DNA of 64,000 nucleotides from Thermoactinomyces daqus (GCF_000763315.1 NZ_JPST01000019.1:1-64000); one strand, 5' to 3'; numbered from the stretch's first letter, positions 27,376-35,190 are shown. Notes: generated from the sequence alone by a model not told the origin. Program-made: numbers and translations.

Positions 27376-28875
27376 ATGTTAAAGGAAAAAGTAGCGCTTC
27401 TTAAGGAAAAATACGACCTGTTGATCGGCGGCGAACATGTGCCCAGTGAGTCGGGTGAATATTTTACCGTCTATAATCCCGCAAACGGAGAAGCGATTGC
27501 ACAAGTGGCCAAAGCGACCCGCGCCGATGTGGACCGGGCGGTGCAATCCGCGCGCGATGCGCTTTCCAACAGCAAATGGGCACGCTGGCCCGCTTCCCGC
27601 CGCGGACAGATTTTAAACAAAATCGCGTCGATCATGCGGCAGCGCTTCAATGATTTGGTTGAACTCGAAGTGCTCAACAGCGGAAAAGCGTTGTCTGCCG
27701 CCAAAGGACAAGTGATGCAGGCCATTGAGGATTTTGAACTGTATGCCGGTGCGGTTACCACGATTCAGGGACATACAAAACCCGTTCCCAATGGTTTCTT
27801 TCACTATTCGGTGAAAGAGCCGGTCGGGGTTTGTGCGCAAATCGTTCCGTGGAACTATCCGCTTATGATGACGGCCTGGAAAGTGGCCCCGGCCCTGGCC
27901 GCAGGTTGTACCCTCATTTTGAAACCGGCCAGTTTAACCCCGCTCACTGCACTCGTACTCGCGGACATTTGCCATGAAGCGGGAGTTCCTGCCGGCGTGA
28001 TCAATGTGATTACCGGGAGCGGCGCCGATGTCGGTTCCTACCTGGTCGAACACCCGGGAGTTGACAAAGTGGCCTTTACAGGGGAAACGACGACCGGGAA
28101 AGATATCATGGCCAAGGCTTCCGACACCTTGAAGCGCGTCACTCTGGAGCTCGGCGGGAAATCGCCGAATATCGTCTTTGCCGATGCTGATCTGGAAGCG
28201 GCGGTGAACGGCTCTGTCTACGGAATTTACTATAATACCGGCCAATCCTGCGAAGCTCGCTCCCGCCTGTTTGTTCACGAGGATATCTACGATGCCTTTA
28301 TTGAGAAATTTGTGGAACAGACCAAAAAATTGAAATTGGGCGATCCGTTTAACGAAGAGACTCACGTCGGAGCAGTTATTTCCCAAGGGCAATGGGATAC
28401 AATCGATTCATATGTCAAATTGGCGGAAAAAGAAGGCGCCCGGGTTCTCTATGGCGGGAAGCGTCCGGAAGGGGAGGAGTTTGCCAAAGGTTACTGGTAT
28501 ATGCCGACGGTGATCGTCGATGCAACCAATGACATGCGGGTGGCTCAAGAGGAGATTTTCGGTCCGGTTGTCGTTGTGATCAAGTTTAAAGATGAAAAAG
28601 AAGTGGTAAAGCTGGCAAACGAAACGATGTACGGTCTCGCTGCGGCCGTATGGACCCGTGACTTCGGACGGGCGCATCGGGTTGCCTCCCAGCTGAAAGC
28701 CGGTGTGGTGATGATCAATAATCCGTTCTCCGCTTTCCCGGGCCTGCCGTTTGGCGGTTACAAACAATCCGGGTTCGGCCGCGAACTGGCCATCGAATCG
28801 CTGGAATTGTATATGGAGACGAAAAGTGTCCTCTCCTATGTAGGGCCAAAACCGCTCAATCCGTTCGGTGTGTAG
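27376..28875 (+). CDS. NAD(P)-dependent aldehyde dehydrogenase
   Basis: The 499-residue protein has the ALDH signatures VTLELGGKSPNIVFADADLE (Glu general base) and YNTGQSCEARSRLF (catalytic Cys), plus PWNYPLMMTAWKVAPALAAG. AAAGGAGAGG precedes ATG 27376. Two roles fit. It may oxidise phenylacetaldehyde to phenylacetate for the pathway. Or it may replace the ALDH half of PaaZ, since no fused PaaZ is visible. It lacks a MaoC-type C-terminal domain. Confidence 0.92.
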   Translation: MLKEKVALLKEKYDLLIGGEHVPSESGEYFTVYNPANGEAIAQVAKATRADVDRAVQSARDALSNSKWARWPASRRGQILNKIASIMRQRFNDLVELEVLNSGKALSAAKGQVMQAIEDFELYAGAVTTIQGHTKPVPNGFFHYSVKEPVGVCAQIVPWNYPLMMTAWKVAPALAAGCTLILKPASLTPLTALVLADICHEAGVPAGVINVITGSGADVGSYLVEHPGVDKVAFTGETTTGKDIMAKASDTLKRVTLELGGKSPNIVFADADLEAAVNGSVYGIYYNTGQSCEARSRLFVHEDIYDAFIEKFVEQTKKLKLGDPFNEETHVGAVISQGQWDTIDSYVKLAEKEGARVLYGGKRPEGEEFAKGYWYMPTVIVDATNDMRVAQEEIFGPVVVVIKFKDEKEVVKLANETMYGLAAAVWTRDFGRAHRVASQLKAGVVMINNPFSAFPGLPFGGYKQSGFGRELAIESLELYMETKSVLSYVGPKPLNPFGV

Positions 28876-28885
28876 GAGGAGCGAG

Positions 28886-29278
28886 ATGAAAGCAGGACTG
28901 TCGCCGGGATACCAGGAAGAGATTACGATTACCGTAACCGAAGATATGGTCGCCTCCTTCGGGGGACAGATGGTTCATCCCGTGTTATCCACGGTATCGC
29001 TTGTCTATTATATGGAATGGGCGGGGCGAAAGGTGATCTTGCCTTTTTTGCAGGAGGGTGAAGAAGGAGTGGGAGCGTACATTGAGGTAAAACACCGCGC
29101 TCCGGCCCCGATTGGCAAGCAAGTCACCATTACTGCCACCGTGAAAGAAGTGACGGAACAAAAAGTGGTCTGTGATGTGATCGCCAGGCATGACCGCGCC
29201 GTTGTCGGGGAAAGTGAGTTTGTGCAAATCATCCTGCCGAAGGATAAACTGAAGGAAAATATTGAACGGATGAAATAA
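28886..29278 (+). CDS. hotdog-fold thioesterase (FlK/PaaI-like)
   Basis: From ATG 28886 (AGGAGG upstream) the product is 130 residues. The hotdog central helix and catalytic segment read HPVLSTVSLVYYMEWAGRKVI, then GVGAYIEVKHRAPAPIGKQVTITATV. This is closest to the fluoroacetyl-CoA thioesterase-type branch. It may remove dead-end CoA esters and recycle CoA, the job of PaaI in other paa clusters. It has no MaoC hydratase motif. It is the last gene of the operon before a strong terminator. Confidence 0.85.
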   Translation: MKAGLSPGYQEEITITVTEDMVASFGGQMVHPVLSTVSLVYYMEWAGRKVILPFLQEGEEGVGAYIEVKHRAPAPIGKQVTITATVKEVTEQKVVCDVIARHDRAVVGESEFVQIILPKDKLKENIERMK

Positions 29279-29310
29279 AAACCGGGGGAGTGATGGTCCC
29301 CCGGTTTTTT
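29278..29310 (+). terminator. intrinsic terminator of the paa operon
   Basis: AAAACCGGGGGA pairs with TCCCCCGGTTTT around a short loop, followed by further T's. It ends the 9.6-kb operon. Confidence 0.9.
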
Positions 29311-29319
29311 CATTGAGAA

Positions 29320-29356
29320 TAAAAATAACCATTCAACCCCAAGAGGATGAATGGTT
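29320..29356 (-). terminator. intrinsic terminator of the YjcZ-type gene
   Basis: AACCATTCA (29327-29335) pairs with TGAATGGTT (29348-29356). On the minus strand the stem is followed by ATTTTTATT. Confidence 0.65.
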
Positions 29357-29458
29357 GATGAAGAGGTTTGCTTGTCTTCTTTATAAATTTGGCCGGCAAG
29401 CTTCTGCTTCGCCTCTGTGAACACCGGCGTTGCTGGAAAAAGAACCGGTGCCTCTAAC

Positions 29459-29563
29459 TTAGAAACCAAATCCGCCGGCGACGAAGACGAAAATGGTCGC
29501 AATCACCAGCAGGAAGATTAACAGCCTTCTCCAGCCAAATCCAAAACCATAACCATAACTCAT
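29459..29563 (-). CDS. YjcZ-family small sporulation protein (34 residues)
   Basis: A complete 34-codon frame opens at ATG 29563 with an excellent site GGAGGTGA six bases upstream. The peptide is MSYGYGFGFGW, then a single hydrophobic helix (LLIFLLVIATIFVFVAGGFGF). This Tyr/Gly-rich head followed by one membrane segment is the YjcZ/YnzH-like sporulation peptide pattern common in Bacilli. It has its own terminator downstream. The gene is short but the ribosome-binding site and family pattern make it convincing. Confidence 0.85.
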   Translation of the reverse strand: MSYGYGFGFGWRRLLIFLLVIATIFVFVAGGFGF

Positions 29564-29820
29564 ATTTCTCACCTCCAGAAACAAATTCAATATATCTTAT
29601 TTCACGGGTGAAACAGTGGAAGTGCGTTCTCCTATTTTTTATTGAAATTGGACTAGTATCTTTTTCAGTTTTTTGGGTGCTTTTGAGGATGAAGAGAATG
29701 AGCAGACATCTCAAACAAGTGTTGCCGGCAATGGGAAAATTAAGGCAAATTGCCCAGTTGCGATTTGGATAAACGGTCATATTATAATCGTGTATCCCAG
29801 CTTAACAAGGAGTGAAGCGT

Positions 29821-30138
29821 ATGGAACGAATGAAACCTCCGGTTTATCCAATGATGCCGATGCCGATGCCCCCGATGTATCCGATCTTTCACCATCCCAA
29901 ACATCACAAAAAACATCACTATCCCAAACATCATCATAAAATGATAGATTATCATCATTTGCACGAAGCCTATCACCACAGCAAATGTGCCACGAAGCTC
30001 TTGAAACATATGCTCGGCCATCATCATCACCGCCATCACTATCATGACTGGTGTCACTGGGACAGCTCTTCCAGCAGTTCGCATTGGATGGACAGCAGCT
30101 CCTCCGGCAGTTCCCACTGGATGGACAGCTGCTCCTGA
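29821..30138 (+). CDS. His-rich spore-coat-like protein
   Basis: From ATG 29821 (AAGGAG eight bases upstream) the product is 105 residues. It has a Pro/Met-rich head (PMPMPPMYPIFHH), a long His/Lys stretch (HHPKHHKKHH.., GHHHHRHHYHDW) and a repeated Ser-rich tail (SSSSSHWMDSSSSGSSHWMDSCS). Composition is like CotD-type or other low-complexity spore coat proteins and suggests metal binding. No enzymatic domain is visible. It is 22 bases upstream of another short gene and probably co-transcribed. Confidence 0.7.
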   Translation: MERMKPPVYPMMPMPMPPMYPIFHHPKHHKKHHYPKHHHKMIDYHHLHEAYHHSKCATKLLKHMLGHHHHRHHYHDWCHWDSSSSSSHWMDSSSSGSSHWMDSCS

Positions 30139-30159
30139 ACGAAAGGAGGTTGAGAAAAA

Positions 30160-30348
30160 ATGTATTATGGATATCCTTATTACTCCCCATACACGATTTC
30201 GACGGCTCGACGTGAACACAAGAATGAAGACATGTCACAGATGATCACAAGACATATGAGCATCGCGGAGGAGATTCAAAGAAGGATCAGCAGCATCGAT
30301 GAGAGGTTTGGCCGAATCGAAAAAATGATTCAGGAACGCTTAAAGTGA
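30160..30348 (+). CDS. small Tyr-rich/coiled-coil protein in the coat-like pair
   Basis: The 62-residue product starts at ATG 30160 with AAAGGAGG about nine bases upstream. It has a Tyr-rich head (MYYGYPYYSPYTIST) and an amphipathic C-terminal helix (AEEIQRRISSIDERFGRIEKMIQERL). It follows the His-rich gene by 22 bases, so it is likely part of the same sporulation transcript. Family not recognised. Confidence 0.65.
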   Translation: MYYGYPYYSPYTISTARREHKNEDMSQMITRHMSIAEEIQRRISSIDERFGRIEKMIQERLK

Positions 30349-30489
30349 CCGGAGCGGGCCGAATCAACTTCTGATTAACCCCTCCTGATTAATTATCATC
30401 ACATTGGTTGGTCCGTTATGAAGGCGGAACCGTGGCGGGTTCTGCAAAATGCCTGATTCCTGAAACCCGCCGTGCCAACTTGACATAAA

Positions 30490-30537
30490 ACACCCTTACT
30501 TGGTGGTGGAAGCGATCGAAGTAAGGGTGTCATTTTT
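30490..30537 (+). terminator. strong intrinsic terminator
   Basis: A 12-bp stem ACACCCTTACTT / AAGTAAGGGTGT (30490-30501 with 30519-30530) followed by ATTTTTT. It ends the small-protein transcript ahead of the tRNA genes. Nothing else was seen in 30349-30650. Confidence 0.85.
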
Positions 30538-30650
30538 TGGATTTGATCGCAAAAGGGTTCGGCAAACACGGCGATGAGCGGGAAACCGGCTTTCAGCAGG
30601 TACCGGAGAAAGGTGTTTTTTTGCCGAATATTGCGAATCTCGATTTTCGG

Positions 30651-30679
30651 TTGACACGGCAGTGGATCCTTCGTATAAT
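30651..30679 (+). promoter_or_regulatory. consensus sigma-A promoter of the tRNA-Leu gene
   Basis: TTGACA (30651-30656) and TATAAT (30674-30679) are both perfect and separated by 17 bases. The tRNA starts about 30 bases downstream. Confidence 0.9.
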
Positions 30680-30709
30680 GTTTTTTGTCGATAAGAAATA
30701 TGAGGATAT

Positions 30710-30795
30710 GCCGAAGTGGCGGAATTGGCAGACGCGCACGACTCAAAATCGTGTTCCCAAAAGGAGTGTGGGTTCGAGTCCCACCTTCGGCACCA
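30710..30795 (+). tRNA. tRNA-Leu (CAA)
   Basis: Acceptor GCCGAAG/CTTCGGC, anticodon stem CACGA/TCGTG with loop CTCAAAA, giving anticodon CAA. The long class II variable arm and T-loop GGTTCGAGTCC are present. The CCA end is encoded (30793-30795). Confidence 0.96.
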
Positions 30796-30848
30796 GTAAA
30801 ACCAGGGAGAACGATCCCTGGTTTTTAATTTTCATAAAAATTTTCTTG

Positions 30849-30877
30849 TTGACAACACGATTTCTCCATGTTAAATT
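30849..30877 (+). promoter_or_regulatory. probable sigma-A promoter of the tRNA-Pro genes
   Basis: TTGACA (30849-30854), a 17-base spacer and TAAATT (30872-30877). It lies ~40 bases before the first tRNA-Pro. Confidence 0.65.
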
Positions 30878-30915
30878 ATATCTTGTTTCTGAAAATGATT
30901 GTTTTTGTATTTTGC

Positions 30916-30992
30916 CGGGACGTGGCTCAGCTTGGTAGAGCACCTGGTTTGGGACCAGGGGGTCGCAGGTTCAAATCCTGTCGTCCCGACCA
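30916..30992 (+). tRNA. tRNA-Pro (TGG), copy 1
   Basis: Acceptor CGGGACG/CGTCCCG, anticodon stem CCTGG/CCAGG around TTTGGGA, giving anticodon TGG. The T-arm GGTTCAAATCC and encoded CCA are present. Confidence 0.96.
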
Positions 30993-31029
30993 TTTTCAAT
31001 TCACCTATTCGCTTTTTAAATCCATATAA

Positions 31030-31106
31030 CGGGATGTGGCTCAGCTTGGTAGAGCACCTGGTTTGGGACCAGGGGGTCGCAGGTTCAAATCCTGTCATCC
31101 CGACCA
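31030..31106 (+). tRNA. tRNA-Pro (TGG), copy 2
   Basis: It matches copy 1 except for the sixth acceptor pair, which is T-A instead of C-G (CGGGATG/CATCCCG). The anticodon TGG and encoded CCA are unchanged. The two copies are 37 bases apart. Confidence 0.96.
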
Positions 31107-31144
31107 CATAGATAAATGAAGGAGACCCGGCTCGGAGGTCTCCC

Positions 31145-31181
31145 AAAGGTTGTTGGCAATCAAGGTCAACAACCTTTTTTT
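31145..31181 (+). terminator. intrinsic terminator of the tRNA cluster
   Basis: AAAGGTTGTTG pairs with CAACAACCTTT, followed by a run of T's. A second GGAGACC/GGTCTCC hairpin lies just before it (31121-31143). Confidence 0.88.
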
Positions 31182-31324
31182 GTTTGGATCGCCTTTTCGG
31201 AATCATCAACGAAACCAGCTTCCATCCAATGATGGATTGGTGTGTCAGCCTGATCAGTAGCCAAAAGAGTTCCGGAAACATGGTGTTATGAACGTTGGGC
31301 TATGTCACAACGATGTGCTTCCGG

Positions 31325-32284
31325 TTATTCTGCATGGAGGATTATTTTGGCTCCTTTTTGCATGTCCATTAGTGAATGGGAAATGATGGGGTAATCTCCC
31401 TTTTCCTTGACAACAAATTCGACGATTGCGCTCCCACCGGGGGGAATGGTCACGGTTTGTTGCCCATGGAGCATGTCAGCGGGGTTTCCGTTTAGGTAGA
31501 CACGGTCGAAGACTGCACCGATGACATGAAAAGCTGAAAAATGATTGGGACCGGCATTCACAATTTCCAAACGGATTCGTTCCCCGTTTCTGGCTGCAAG
31601 AGGTTTTTGCATGCTGAAATCTTTTCCGTTAAACACAACAGCTTGCGGAGTTCCGTTTTGCAGGGAATTAGAATTTGATTCATCATACCATTCGCTCTGT
31701 ATCAAGGTGAACGTGCGATCCACTTGATTATCTGTCGGGTAACCGGATTTCGGTTTTACGATAATCATTCCAAACATCCCGTTTGCCACATGTTCCAACA
31801 CCGGTTCAGTGTCACAGTGATACATGAAAATTCCGGGTGTATCCGTTGTATAGACAAATTCGCCTGACTTATTCGGCAGTACATTGGCAAAGTTTTTGGA
31901 AGGTGAGGCATTGACAGCATGAAAATCGACAGAATGAGGCATATTGGGGTCCAGGTTTTTAAATGATATGTGAAGTGTATCCCCCTGATTTACCTTTAAA
32001 ATTGGTCCCGGAACCGTTCCGTTAAATGTCCAGGCCTGATGAATTATACCTGGGGCGATTTTCAGTTTTGTAACCTGAGCGGTCATTTGGATATACACAT
32101 TATGGCCTTTTCGATGAATAACAGGTTTGATCGGATGTGAATATTTTTCTGTTTTTTTCGCGTATCTTATTGTCTGGTTCGAAGGATTAGTCGGCTCTTC
32201 GGTATTTAATGGGAAAAAATATAGTAATAAAAGTGTCAGGACTGTTGCCACAACACCTAATGCCAAAATATATTTTTTTCGCAT
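31325..32284 (-). CDS. nirK: copper-containing nitrite reductase NirK-like, membrane-anchored
   Basis: From ATG 32284 the product is 319 residues, with an N-terminal membrane anchor (~6-24). Two cupredoxin domains follow. Copper ligands fit NirK: type 1 site His117, Cys157, His165, Met170 (PHSVDFH, YHC, EHVANGM); type 2 site His122, His156 and a C-terminal His in ISHSLMD. The active-site Asp120 and the second-domain His in SAFHVIG are also present. It should reduce nitrite to nitric oxide outside the membrane. An Fnr-type box lies upstream at the right distance. A laccase-like role is less likely, since only two domains exist. Confidence 0.88.
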   Translation of the reverse strand: MRKKYILALGVVATVLTLLLLYFFPLNTEEPTNPSNQTIRYAKKTEKYSHPIKPVIHRKGHNVYIQMTAQVTKLKIAPGIIHQAWTFNGTVPGPILKVNQGDTLHISFKNLDPNMPHSVDFHAVNASPSKNFANVLPNKSGEFVYTTDTPGIFMYHCDTEPVLEHVANGMFGMIIVKPKSGYPTDNQVDRTFTLIQSEWYDESNSNSLQNGTPQAVVFNGKDFSMQKPLAARNGERIRLEIVNAGPNHFSAFHVIGAVFDRVYLNGNPADMLHGQQTVTIPPGGSAIVEFVVKEKGDYPIISHSLMDMQKGAKIILHAE

Positions 32285-32381
32285 CTTTATTCCCTTCTTC
32301 AAACTGGTTTATCTCATTCGTGTATGTGAAATGATGATCATATTGCTTTAACATCAATTGTTTATTATTAATACATACTAT

Positions 32382-32424
32382 ATTCTAAGGAGGTTGAAAT
32401 CATCTCATTGTGATACAAATCACA
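32382..32424 (-). promoter_or_regulatory. Fnr-type box and -10 element of nirK
   Basis: TGTGATACAAATCACA at 32409-32424 is a perfect TGTGA-N6-TCACA site. On the minus strand TAGAAT (32387-32382) lies 29.5 bases from its centre, which places the box near -41.5, the class II activator position. Confidence 0.75.
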
Positions 32425-32605
32425 TACTGAGTCAGGAAAAGGCTCCAGCACCTCCAGCACCAAACGTCAGGGGTGGCAAGACTTTATCCAGACGGATGTT
32501 CTTTCTCTCCGCTGCGTTTGGTGCTTTTGCTTGGCACTGTTTTGAAGAGAGATTGGTTGCAACAACCGGTGGGTACAGGTGTACATGAAAAAGGTTCTGA
32601 TTAAT
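32394..32605 (+). pseudogene. frameshifted small ORF with a membrane helix, beside nirK
   Basis: One frame encodes KAPAPPAPNVRGG, KTLSRRMFFLSAAFGAFA and then runs into unlikely sequence. A shift near 32535-32545 continues it as TVLKRDWLQQPVGTGVHEKGSD and a TAA stop. The composite has an RR-x-FxL twin-arginine or anchor-like segment and a short polar tail. There is no good ATG, and the 5' part overlaps the nirK Fnr box. It may be the relic of a small redox-chain membrane protein, or chance. Low confidence. Confidence 0.3.
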
Positions 32606-32614
32606 TTGTCACTT

Positions 32615-32914
32615 TTAATATCCCAATGATTTTTTGGCTTCGGGTGAAATCTTTTCAGGAGTCCATGGTGGATCCCAAACAACTTCGACCTCAACGGATT
32701 GAATCGCCGGATGCAAACTCAATGCCGTTTTGACACCGTTCGAGAGCGTGTCATGAAGCGGGCAGCCAGGAGTAGTGAGGGTCATTTTGATAAACACCTG
32801 ATTGTCCTTGATATCAACATCGTAGATTAATCCAAGGTCGACGACGTTAATCCCCAATTCCGGATCATACACATCTTTGAGCCGTTCAATAATCTCTTCT
32901 TTGGTTACATTCAT
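32615..32914 (-). CDS. DUF59 / MIP18-family Fe-S maturation protein
   Basis: The 99-residue protein is a single DUF59 domain: LKDVYDPELGINVVDLGLIYDVDI, TLTTPGCPLHDTL with the conserved Cys, and VVWDPPWTPEKISPEAKKSLG. Such proteins help assemble or transfer Fe-S clusters (SufT/PaaD relatives). It lies 18 bases after the oxidase-like membrane protein on the same strand, so it probably serves metalloenzymes of the anaerobic module. GGGGA lies about nine bases before ATG 32914. Confidence 0.88.
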   Translation of the reverse strand: MNVTKEEIIERLKDVYDPELGINVVDLGLIYDVDIKDNQVFIKMTLTTPGCPLHDTLSNGVKTALSLHPAIQSVEVEVVWDPPWTPEKISPEAKKSLGY

Positions 32915-32931
32915 TCTTGATACATCCCCAA

Positions 32932-34203
32932 TCAGTTTTTAAATACCAATCCGATTAACAAGATATAAAACAGACTGAATAACAAAAACAGAATGAAACC
33001 CCCATTAAAAAGAAACGATGAAGAGACAGCCATTCCCAGTGTGGTTGCCAAAAATGAGCAAGCGACCCCGTTAAGTCCCCAACGCACACGTTTTTCATCA
33101 ATCATCTGGTGAAGCAGGGGAACTTTTTCTTTCCCTACATGAGAGCCATATTTAAATGTCCACCATAAGAACGGTACGATTTTGGACAGGTATCCGATGA
33201 TCGTGAAATAAACCCAACCCCATAAGCTGATCCAGATACTCATGATGAAGATTTCCTGCCCCGGAATGAAGAAAACAGCCCCGGCCAATAAGAGAAGATA
33301 TAGAGCCATGAGGGTATTGATCTTTACGGTAAAGGTGACTCCGGCTCCCGGATTTTTTTTGATTCCGGATTGACGGATCTGATACGTGGCATAAACAAAG
33401 GACAGGAAAGCCAACGCGAGCAAAACGACAGGAAATCTCAGAAAGAGATTATCGAGGCCGCCCAATGCGCTCCCCGTTCCCAGAAGGATTGCGAGGTTAA
33501 GGAGAACCAAGGCGGTTTTTTGTGCTTTTACGGGGTAGTTGTGAGAAATGGAAAACATCGGTAATAACTTATAGGTGAATCCCATGATCAGGTTTCCAAA
33601 CCATCCGACAGCACCAAGCCAAATATGGGTCAACAGCAGATGATTATGGTTCACTCCCAATTGTCCGTTTGCAAAATCATAGCCCATAAGCATTCCGGTA
33701 AATCCCGTCAACATCAAACTGATGGACGCACAAAGAACATGAATTGTAACCGTGTTCCATTGCTTTGCAGAAACCAGTGTGATGACAACATTTACGGCGA
33801 AGAGCAAGATTGAAAGGAAAAGTATTACGGCAAAACAGGCGATCCAATTCGGATTAAATCGTGAAAAACCGAGGATCAGCCCCAGATGGACGATCATAAA
33901 CAAACAGTAGTGAATAAAACCCATCCATTTGCTAAAGAGCGATCGATTAACGACAACCGGAACCAGCTGATAGACTGCTCCCATTGCCACCATTGAGGAC
34001 CAGCCGAGTACAAAAAGGTGCGTAAAGGCCCAGCCCGACGGATACCTGGGAGCCGTAAAATTTATATCGGAAAGTGATACAAGTGAAAGCAGGCAAAAGA
34101 CGACCATTTCAAGAATACCCGTAATGATAAAGAGCAAAGGGAGCTTAAGAGATGATGCATGGCTCTGAGATTGCAGGTTTGCAGGACCGACAGTTGTATT
34201 CAT
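32932..34203 (-). CDS. polytopic membrane protein related to heme-copper oxidase subunit I
   Basis: From ATG 34203 the product is 423 residues with about 12 membrane segments. Repeated motifs such as AFTHLFVLGWSSMVAMGAVYQLVPVV and THIWLGAVGWFGNLIMGFTYKLLP resemble the His-containing helices of CcoN/NorB-like proteins found in denitrification loci. The full set of oxidase heme and copper ligands cannot be confirmed by eye. It may bind heme or take part in NO/nitrite metabolism. An in-frame GTG at 34215 overlaps the upstream stop but has no spaced ribosome-binding site. It is co-transcribed with the DUF2249 gene upstream. Confidence 0.72.
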   Translation of the reverse strand: MNTTVGPANLQSQSHASSLKLPLLFIITGILEMVVFCLLSLVSLSDINFTAPRYPSGWAFTHLFVLGWSSMVAMGAVYQLVPVVVNRSLFSKWMGFIHYCLFMIVHLGLILGFSRFNPNWIACFAVILFLSILLFAVNVVITLVSAKQWNTVTIHVLCASISLMLTGFTGMLMGYDFANGQLGVNHNHLLLTHIWLGAVGWFGNLIMGFTYKLLPMFSISHNYPVKAQKTALVLLNLAILLGTGSALGGLDNLFLRFPVVLLALAFLSFVYATYQIRQSGIKKNPGAGVTFTVKINTLMALYLLLLAGAVFFIPGQEIFIMSIWISLWGWVYFTIIGYLSKIVPFLWWTFKYGSHVGKEKVPLLHQMIDEKRVRWGLNGVACSFLATTLGMAVSSSFLFNGGFILFLLFSLFYILLIGLVFKN

Positions 34204-34211
34204 AAAATGTT

Positions 34212-34742
34212 TCACTTCCCGTTGGAATGTGATTTGTAAATCGTAACTTCAGCAGAGCCATCATCTTTTTGATCGATTTTATAGGAATAGCCAAGACTAT
34301 CCAATTCCTCCAGAAAATAAACGGGTACCCGATCATTCCATATTACAACCTGATCGCCCGGTTTGGCTTTTTCCAGTTGATTCAGCGTTCGAACCATGGG
34401 TTCTGGCGGAATCAGGCCGCGATTGTCAAGCCGGTGGATTTTTGGTTCCGGGTTGGTGCTGTCAGCAGAGATGTTTTCGTTGGCAGGAGATTCCCGTCCT
34501 TCTTTGTTCTTATAAAAAATGCAAATCCAATGATCTGCCTCTTTTTTTGTTGTTTCGCAGGCATATCCTTTTAATTTTAAAATGCGAATCAATGGAACCG
34601 GTTTAAAAGTTGTATGCAAAATCAGGCGATCTCCATCCTTTAGGGATTGAACAGCATCCATAATTTTTTTAAAGGGCTCTATTTTTTTTCTCAAGTCCTC
34701 GCGGACGTCCAGTTCGATGGATCGTAGTTCTTTCTGGTTCAT
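34212..34742 (-). CDS. tandem DUF2249 (TusA-like) protein
   Basis: The 176-residue protein holds two DUF2249 domains joined by a ~30-residue polar linker. The first (residues 8-75) starts IELDVREDLRKKIEPFKKIM. The second (105-170) starts HRLDNRGLIPPEPMVRTL and has KPGDQVVIWNDRVPVYFLEELDSLGY. DUF2249 resembles TusA/SirA folds and is often linked to denitrification and hemerythrin genes. Exact role is unknown. AAAGGAGG precedes ATG 34742. It heads the minus-strand operon with the oxidase-like and DUF59 genes. An Fnr-type box lies about 55 bases upstream. Confidence 0.85.
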   Translation of the reverse strand: MNQKELRSIELDVREDLRKKIEPFKKIMDAVQSLKDGDRLILHTTFKPVPLIRILKLKGYACETTKKEADHWICIFYKNKEGRESPANENISADSTNPEPKIHRLDNRGLIPPEPMVRTLNQLEKAKPGDQVVIWNDRVPVYFLEELDSLGYSYKIDQKDDGSAEVTIYKSHSNGK

Positions 34743-34767
34743 TTCTCATTCCCCTCCTTTTGCCTAT

Positions 34768-34811
34768 ACTATAACGCAATGATTTGGGAAAATTTTGTGA
34801 CCAAGATCACA
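34768..34811 (-). promoter_or_regulatory. Fnr-type box between divergent DUF2249 genes
   Basis: TGTGACCAAGATCACA (34796-34811) is a perfect TGTGA-N6-TCACA site. Toward the minus-strand gene, TATAGT (34773-34768) lies 30.5 bases from its centre. Toward the plus-strand gene only a weaker TTAAAT (34835-34840) is seen. The one box could serve both genes. Confidence 0.8.
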
Positions 34812-34906
34812 TCTGATTTTTTTCAGTGAAAGTGTTAAATATCACAGAAATTTTTTAGAAAGGTAATTTAAGATTGAATCAAAATTTATGAAAAGGAGTG
34901 AATGGA

Positions 34907-35146
34907 ATGAGCGAAAGTTTTAAAGCAACAGTTGATGCCAGAGAATACCCGCCGCGGGACAAGCATCGTGTCATTTTTGAAACATTTGATGGTTTGAAAT
35001 CAGGGGAGACAATGTTGTTATTGAATGATCATGACCCAAAACCCCTGTATTACCAATTTCAAATGGAAAGGCCGGACGGTTTTGGATGGGAATACTTGGA
35101 GGAAGGACCTGAGGTTTGGCGTGTAGCGATCAGCAAGAAAGGTTAA
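34907..35146 (+). CDS. single-domain DUF2249 protein
   Basis: From ATG 34907 (AAGGAG eight bases upstream) the product is 79 residues. It has the pattern TVDAREYPPRDKHRVIFETFDGLKSGETMLLLNDHDPKPLYYQFQ followed by WEYLEEGPEVWRVAISK, a complete DUF2249 domain. It is divergent from the tandem-DUF2249 gene and shares its Fnr-type box. A perfect terminator follows. Confidence 0.88.
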   Translation: MSESFKATVDAREYPPRDKHRVIFETFDGLKSGETMLLLNDHDPKPLYYQFQMERPDGFGWEYLEEGPEVWRVAISKKG

Positions 35147-35148
35147 TC

Positions 35149-35190
35149 AGTTCATCTGAAAAGGATATCCTTTTCAGATGAACTTTTTTT
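35149..35190 (+). terminator. intrinsic terminator, 18-bp perfect palindrome
   Basis: AGTTCATCTGAAAAGGAT and its exact complement (35149-35184) are followed by a run of T's. It ends the DUF2249 transcript. Confidence 0.9.

Noticed and set aside
31130-31260. Attachment-site duplicate of the tRNA-Pro 3' end
   Set aside because: No second copy of the tRNA 3' sequence was seen at the far side of the AT-rich segment, and there is no integrase.
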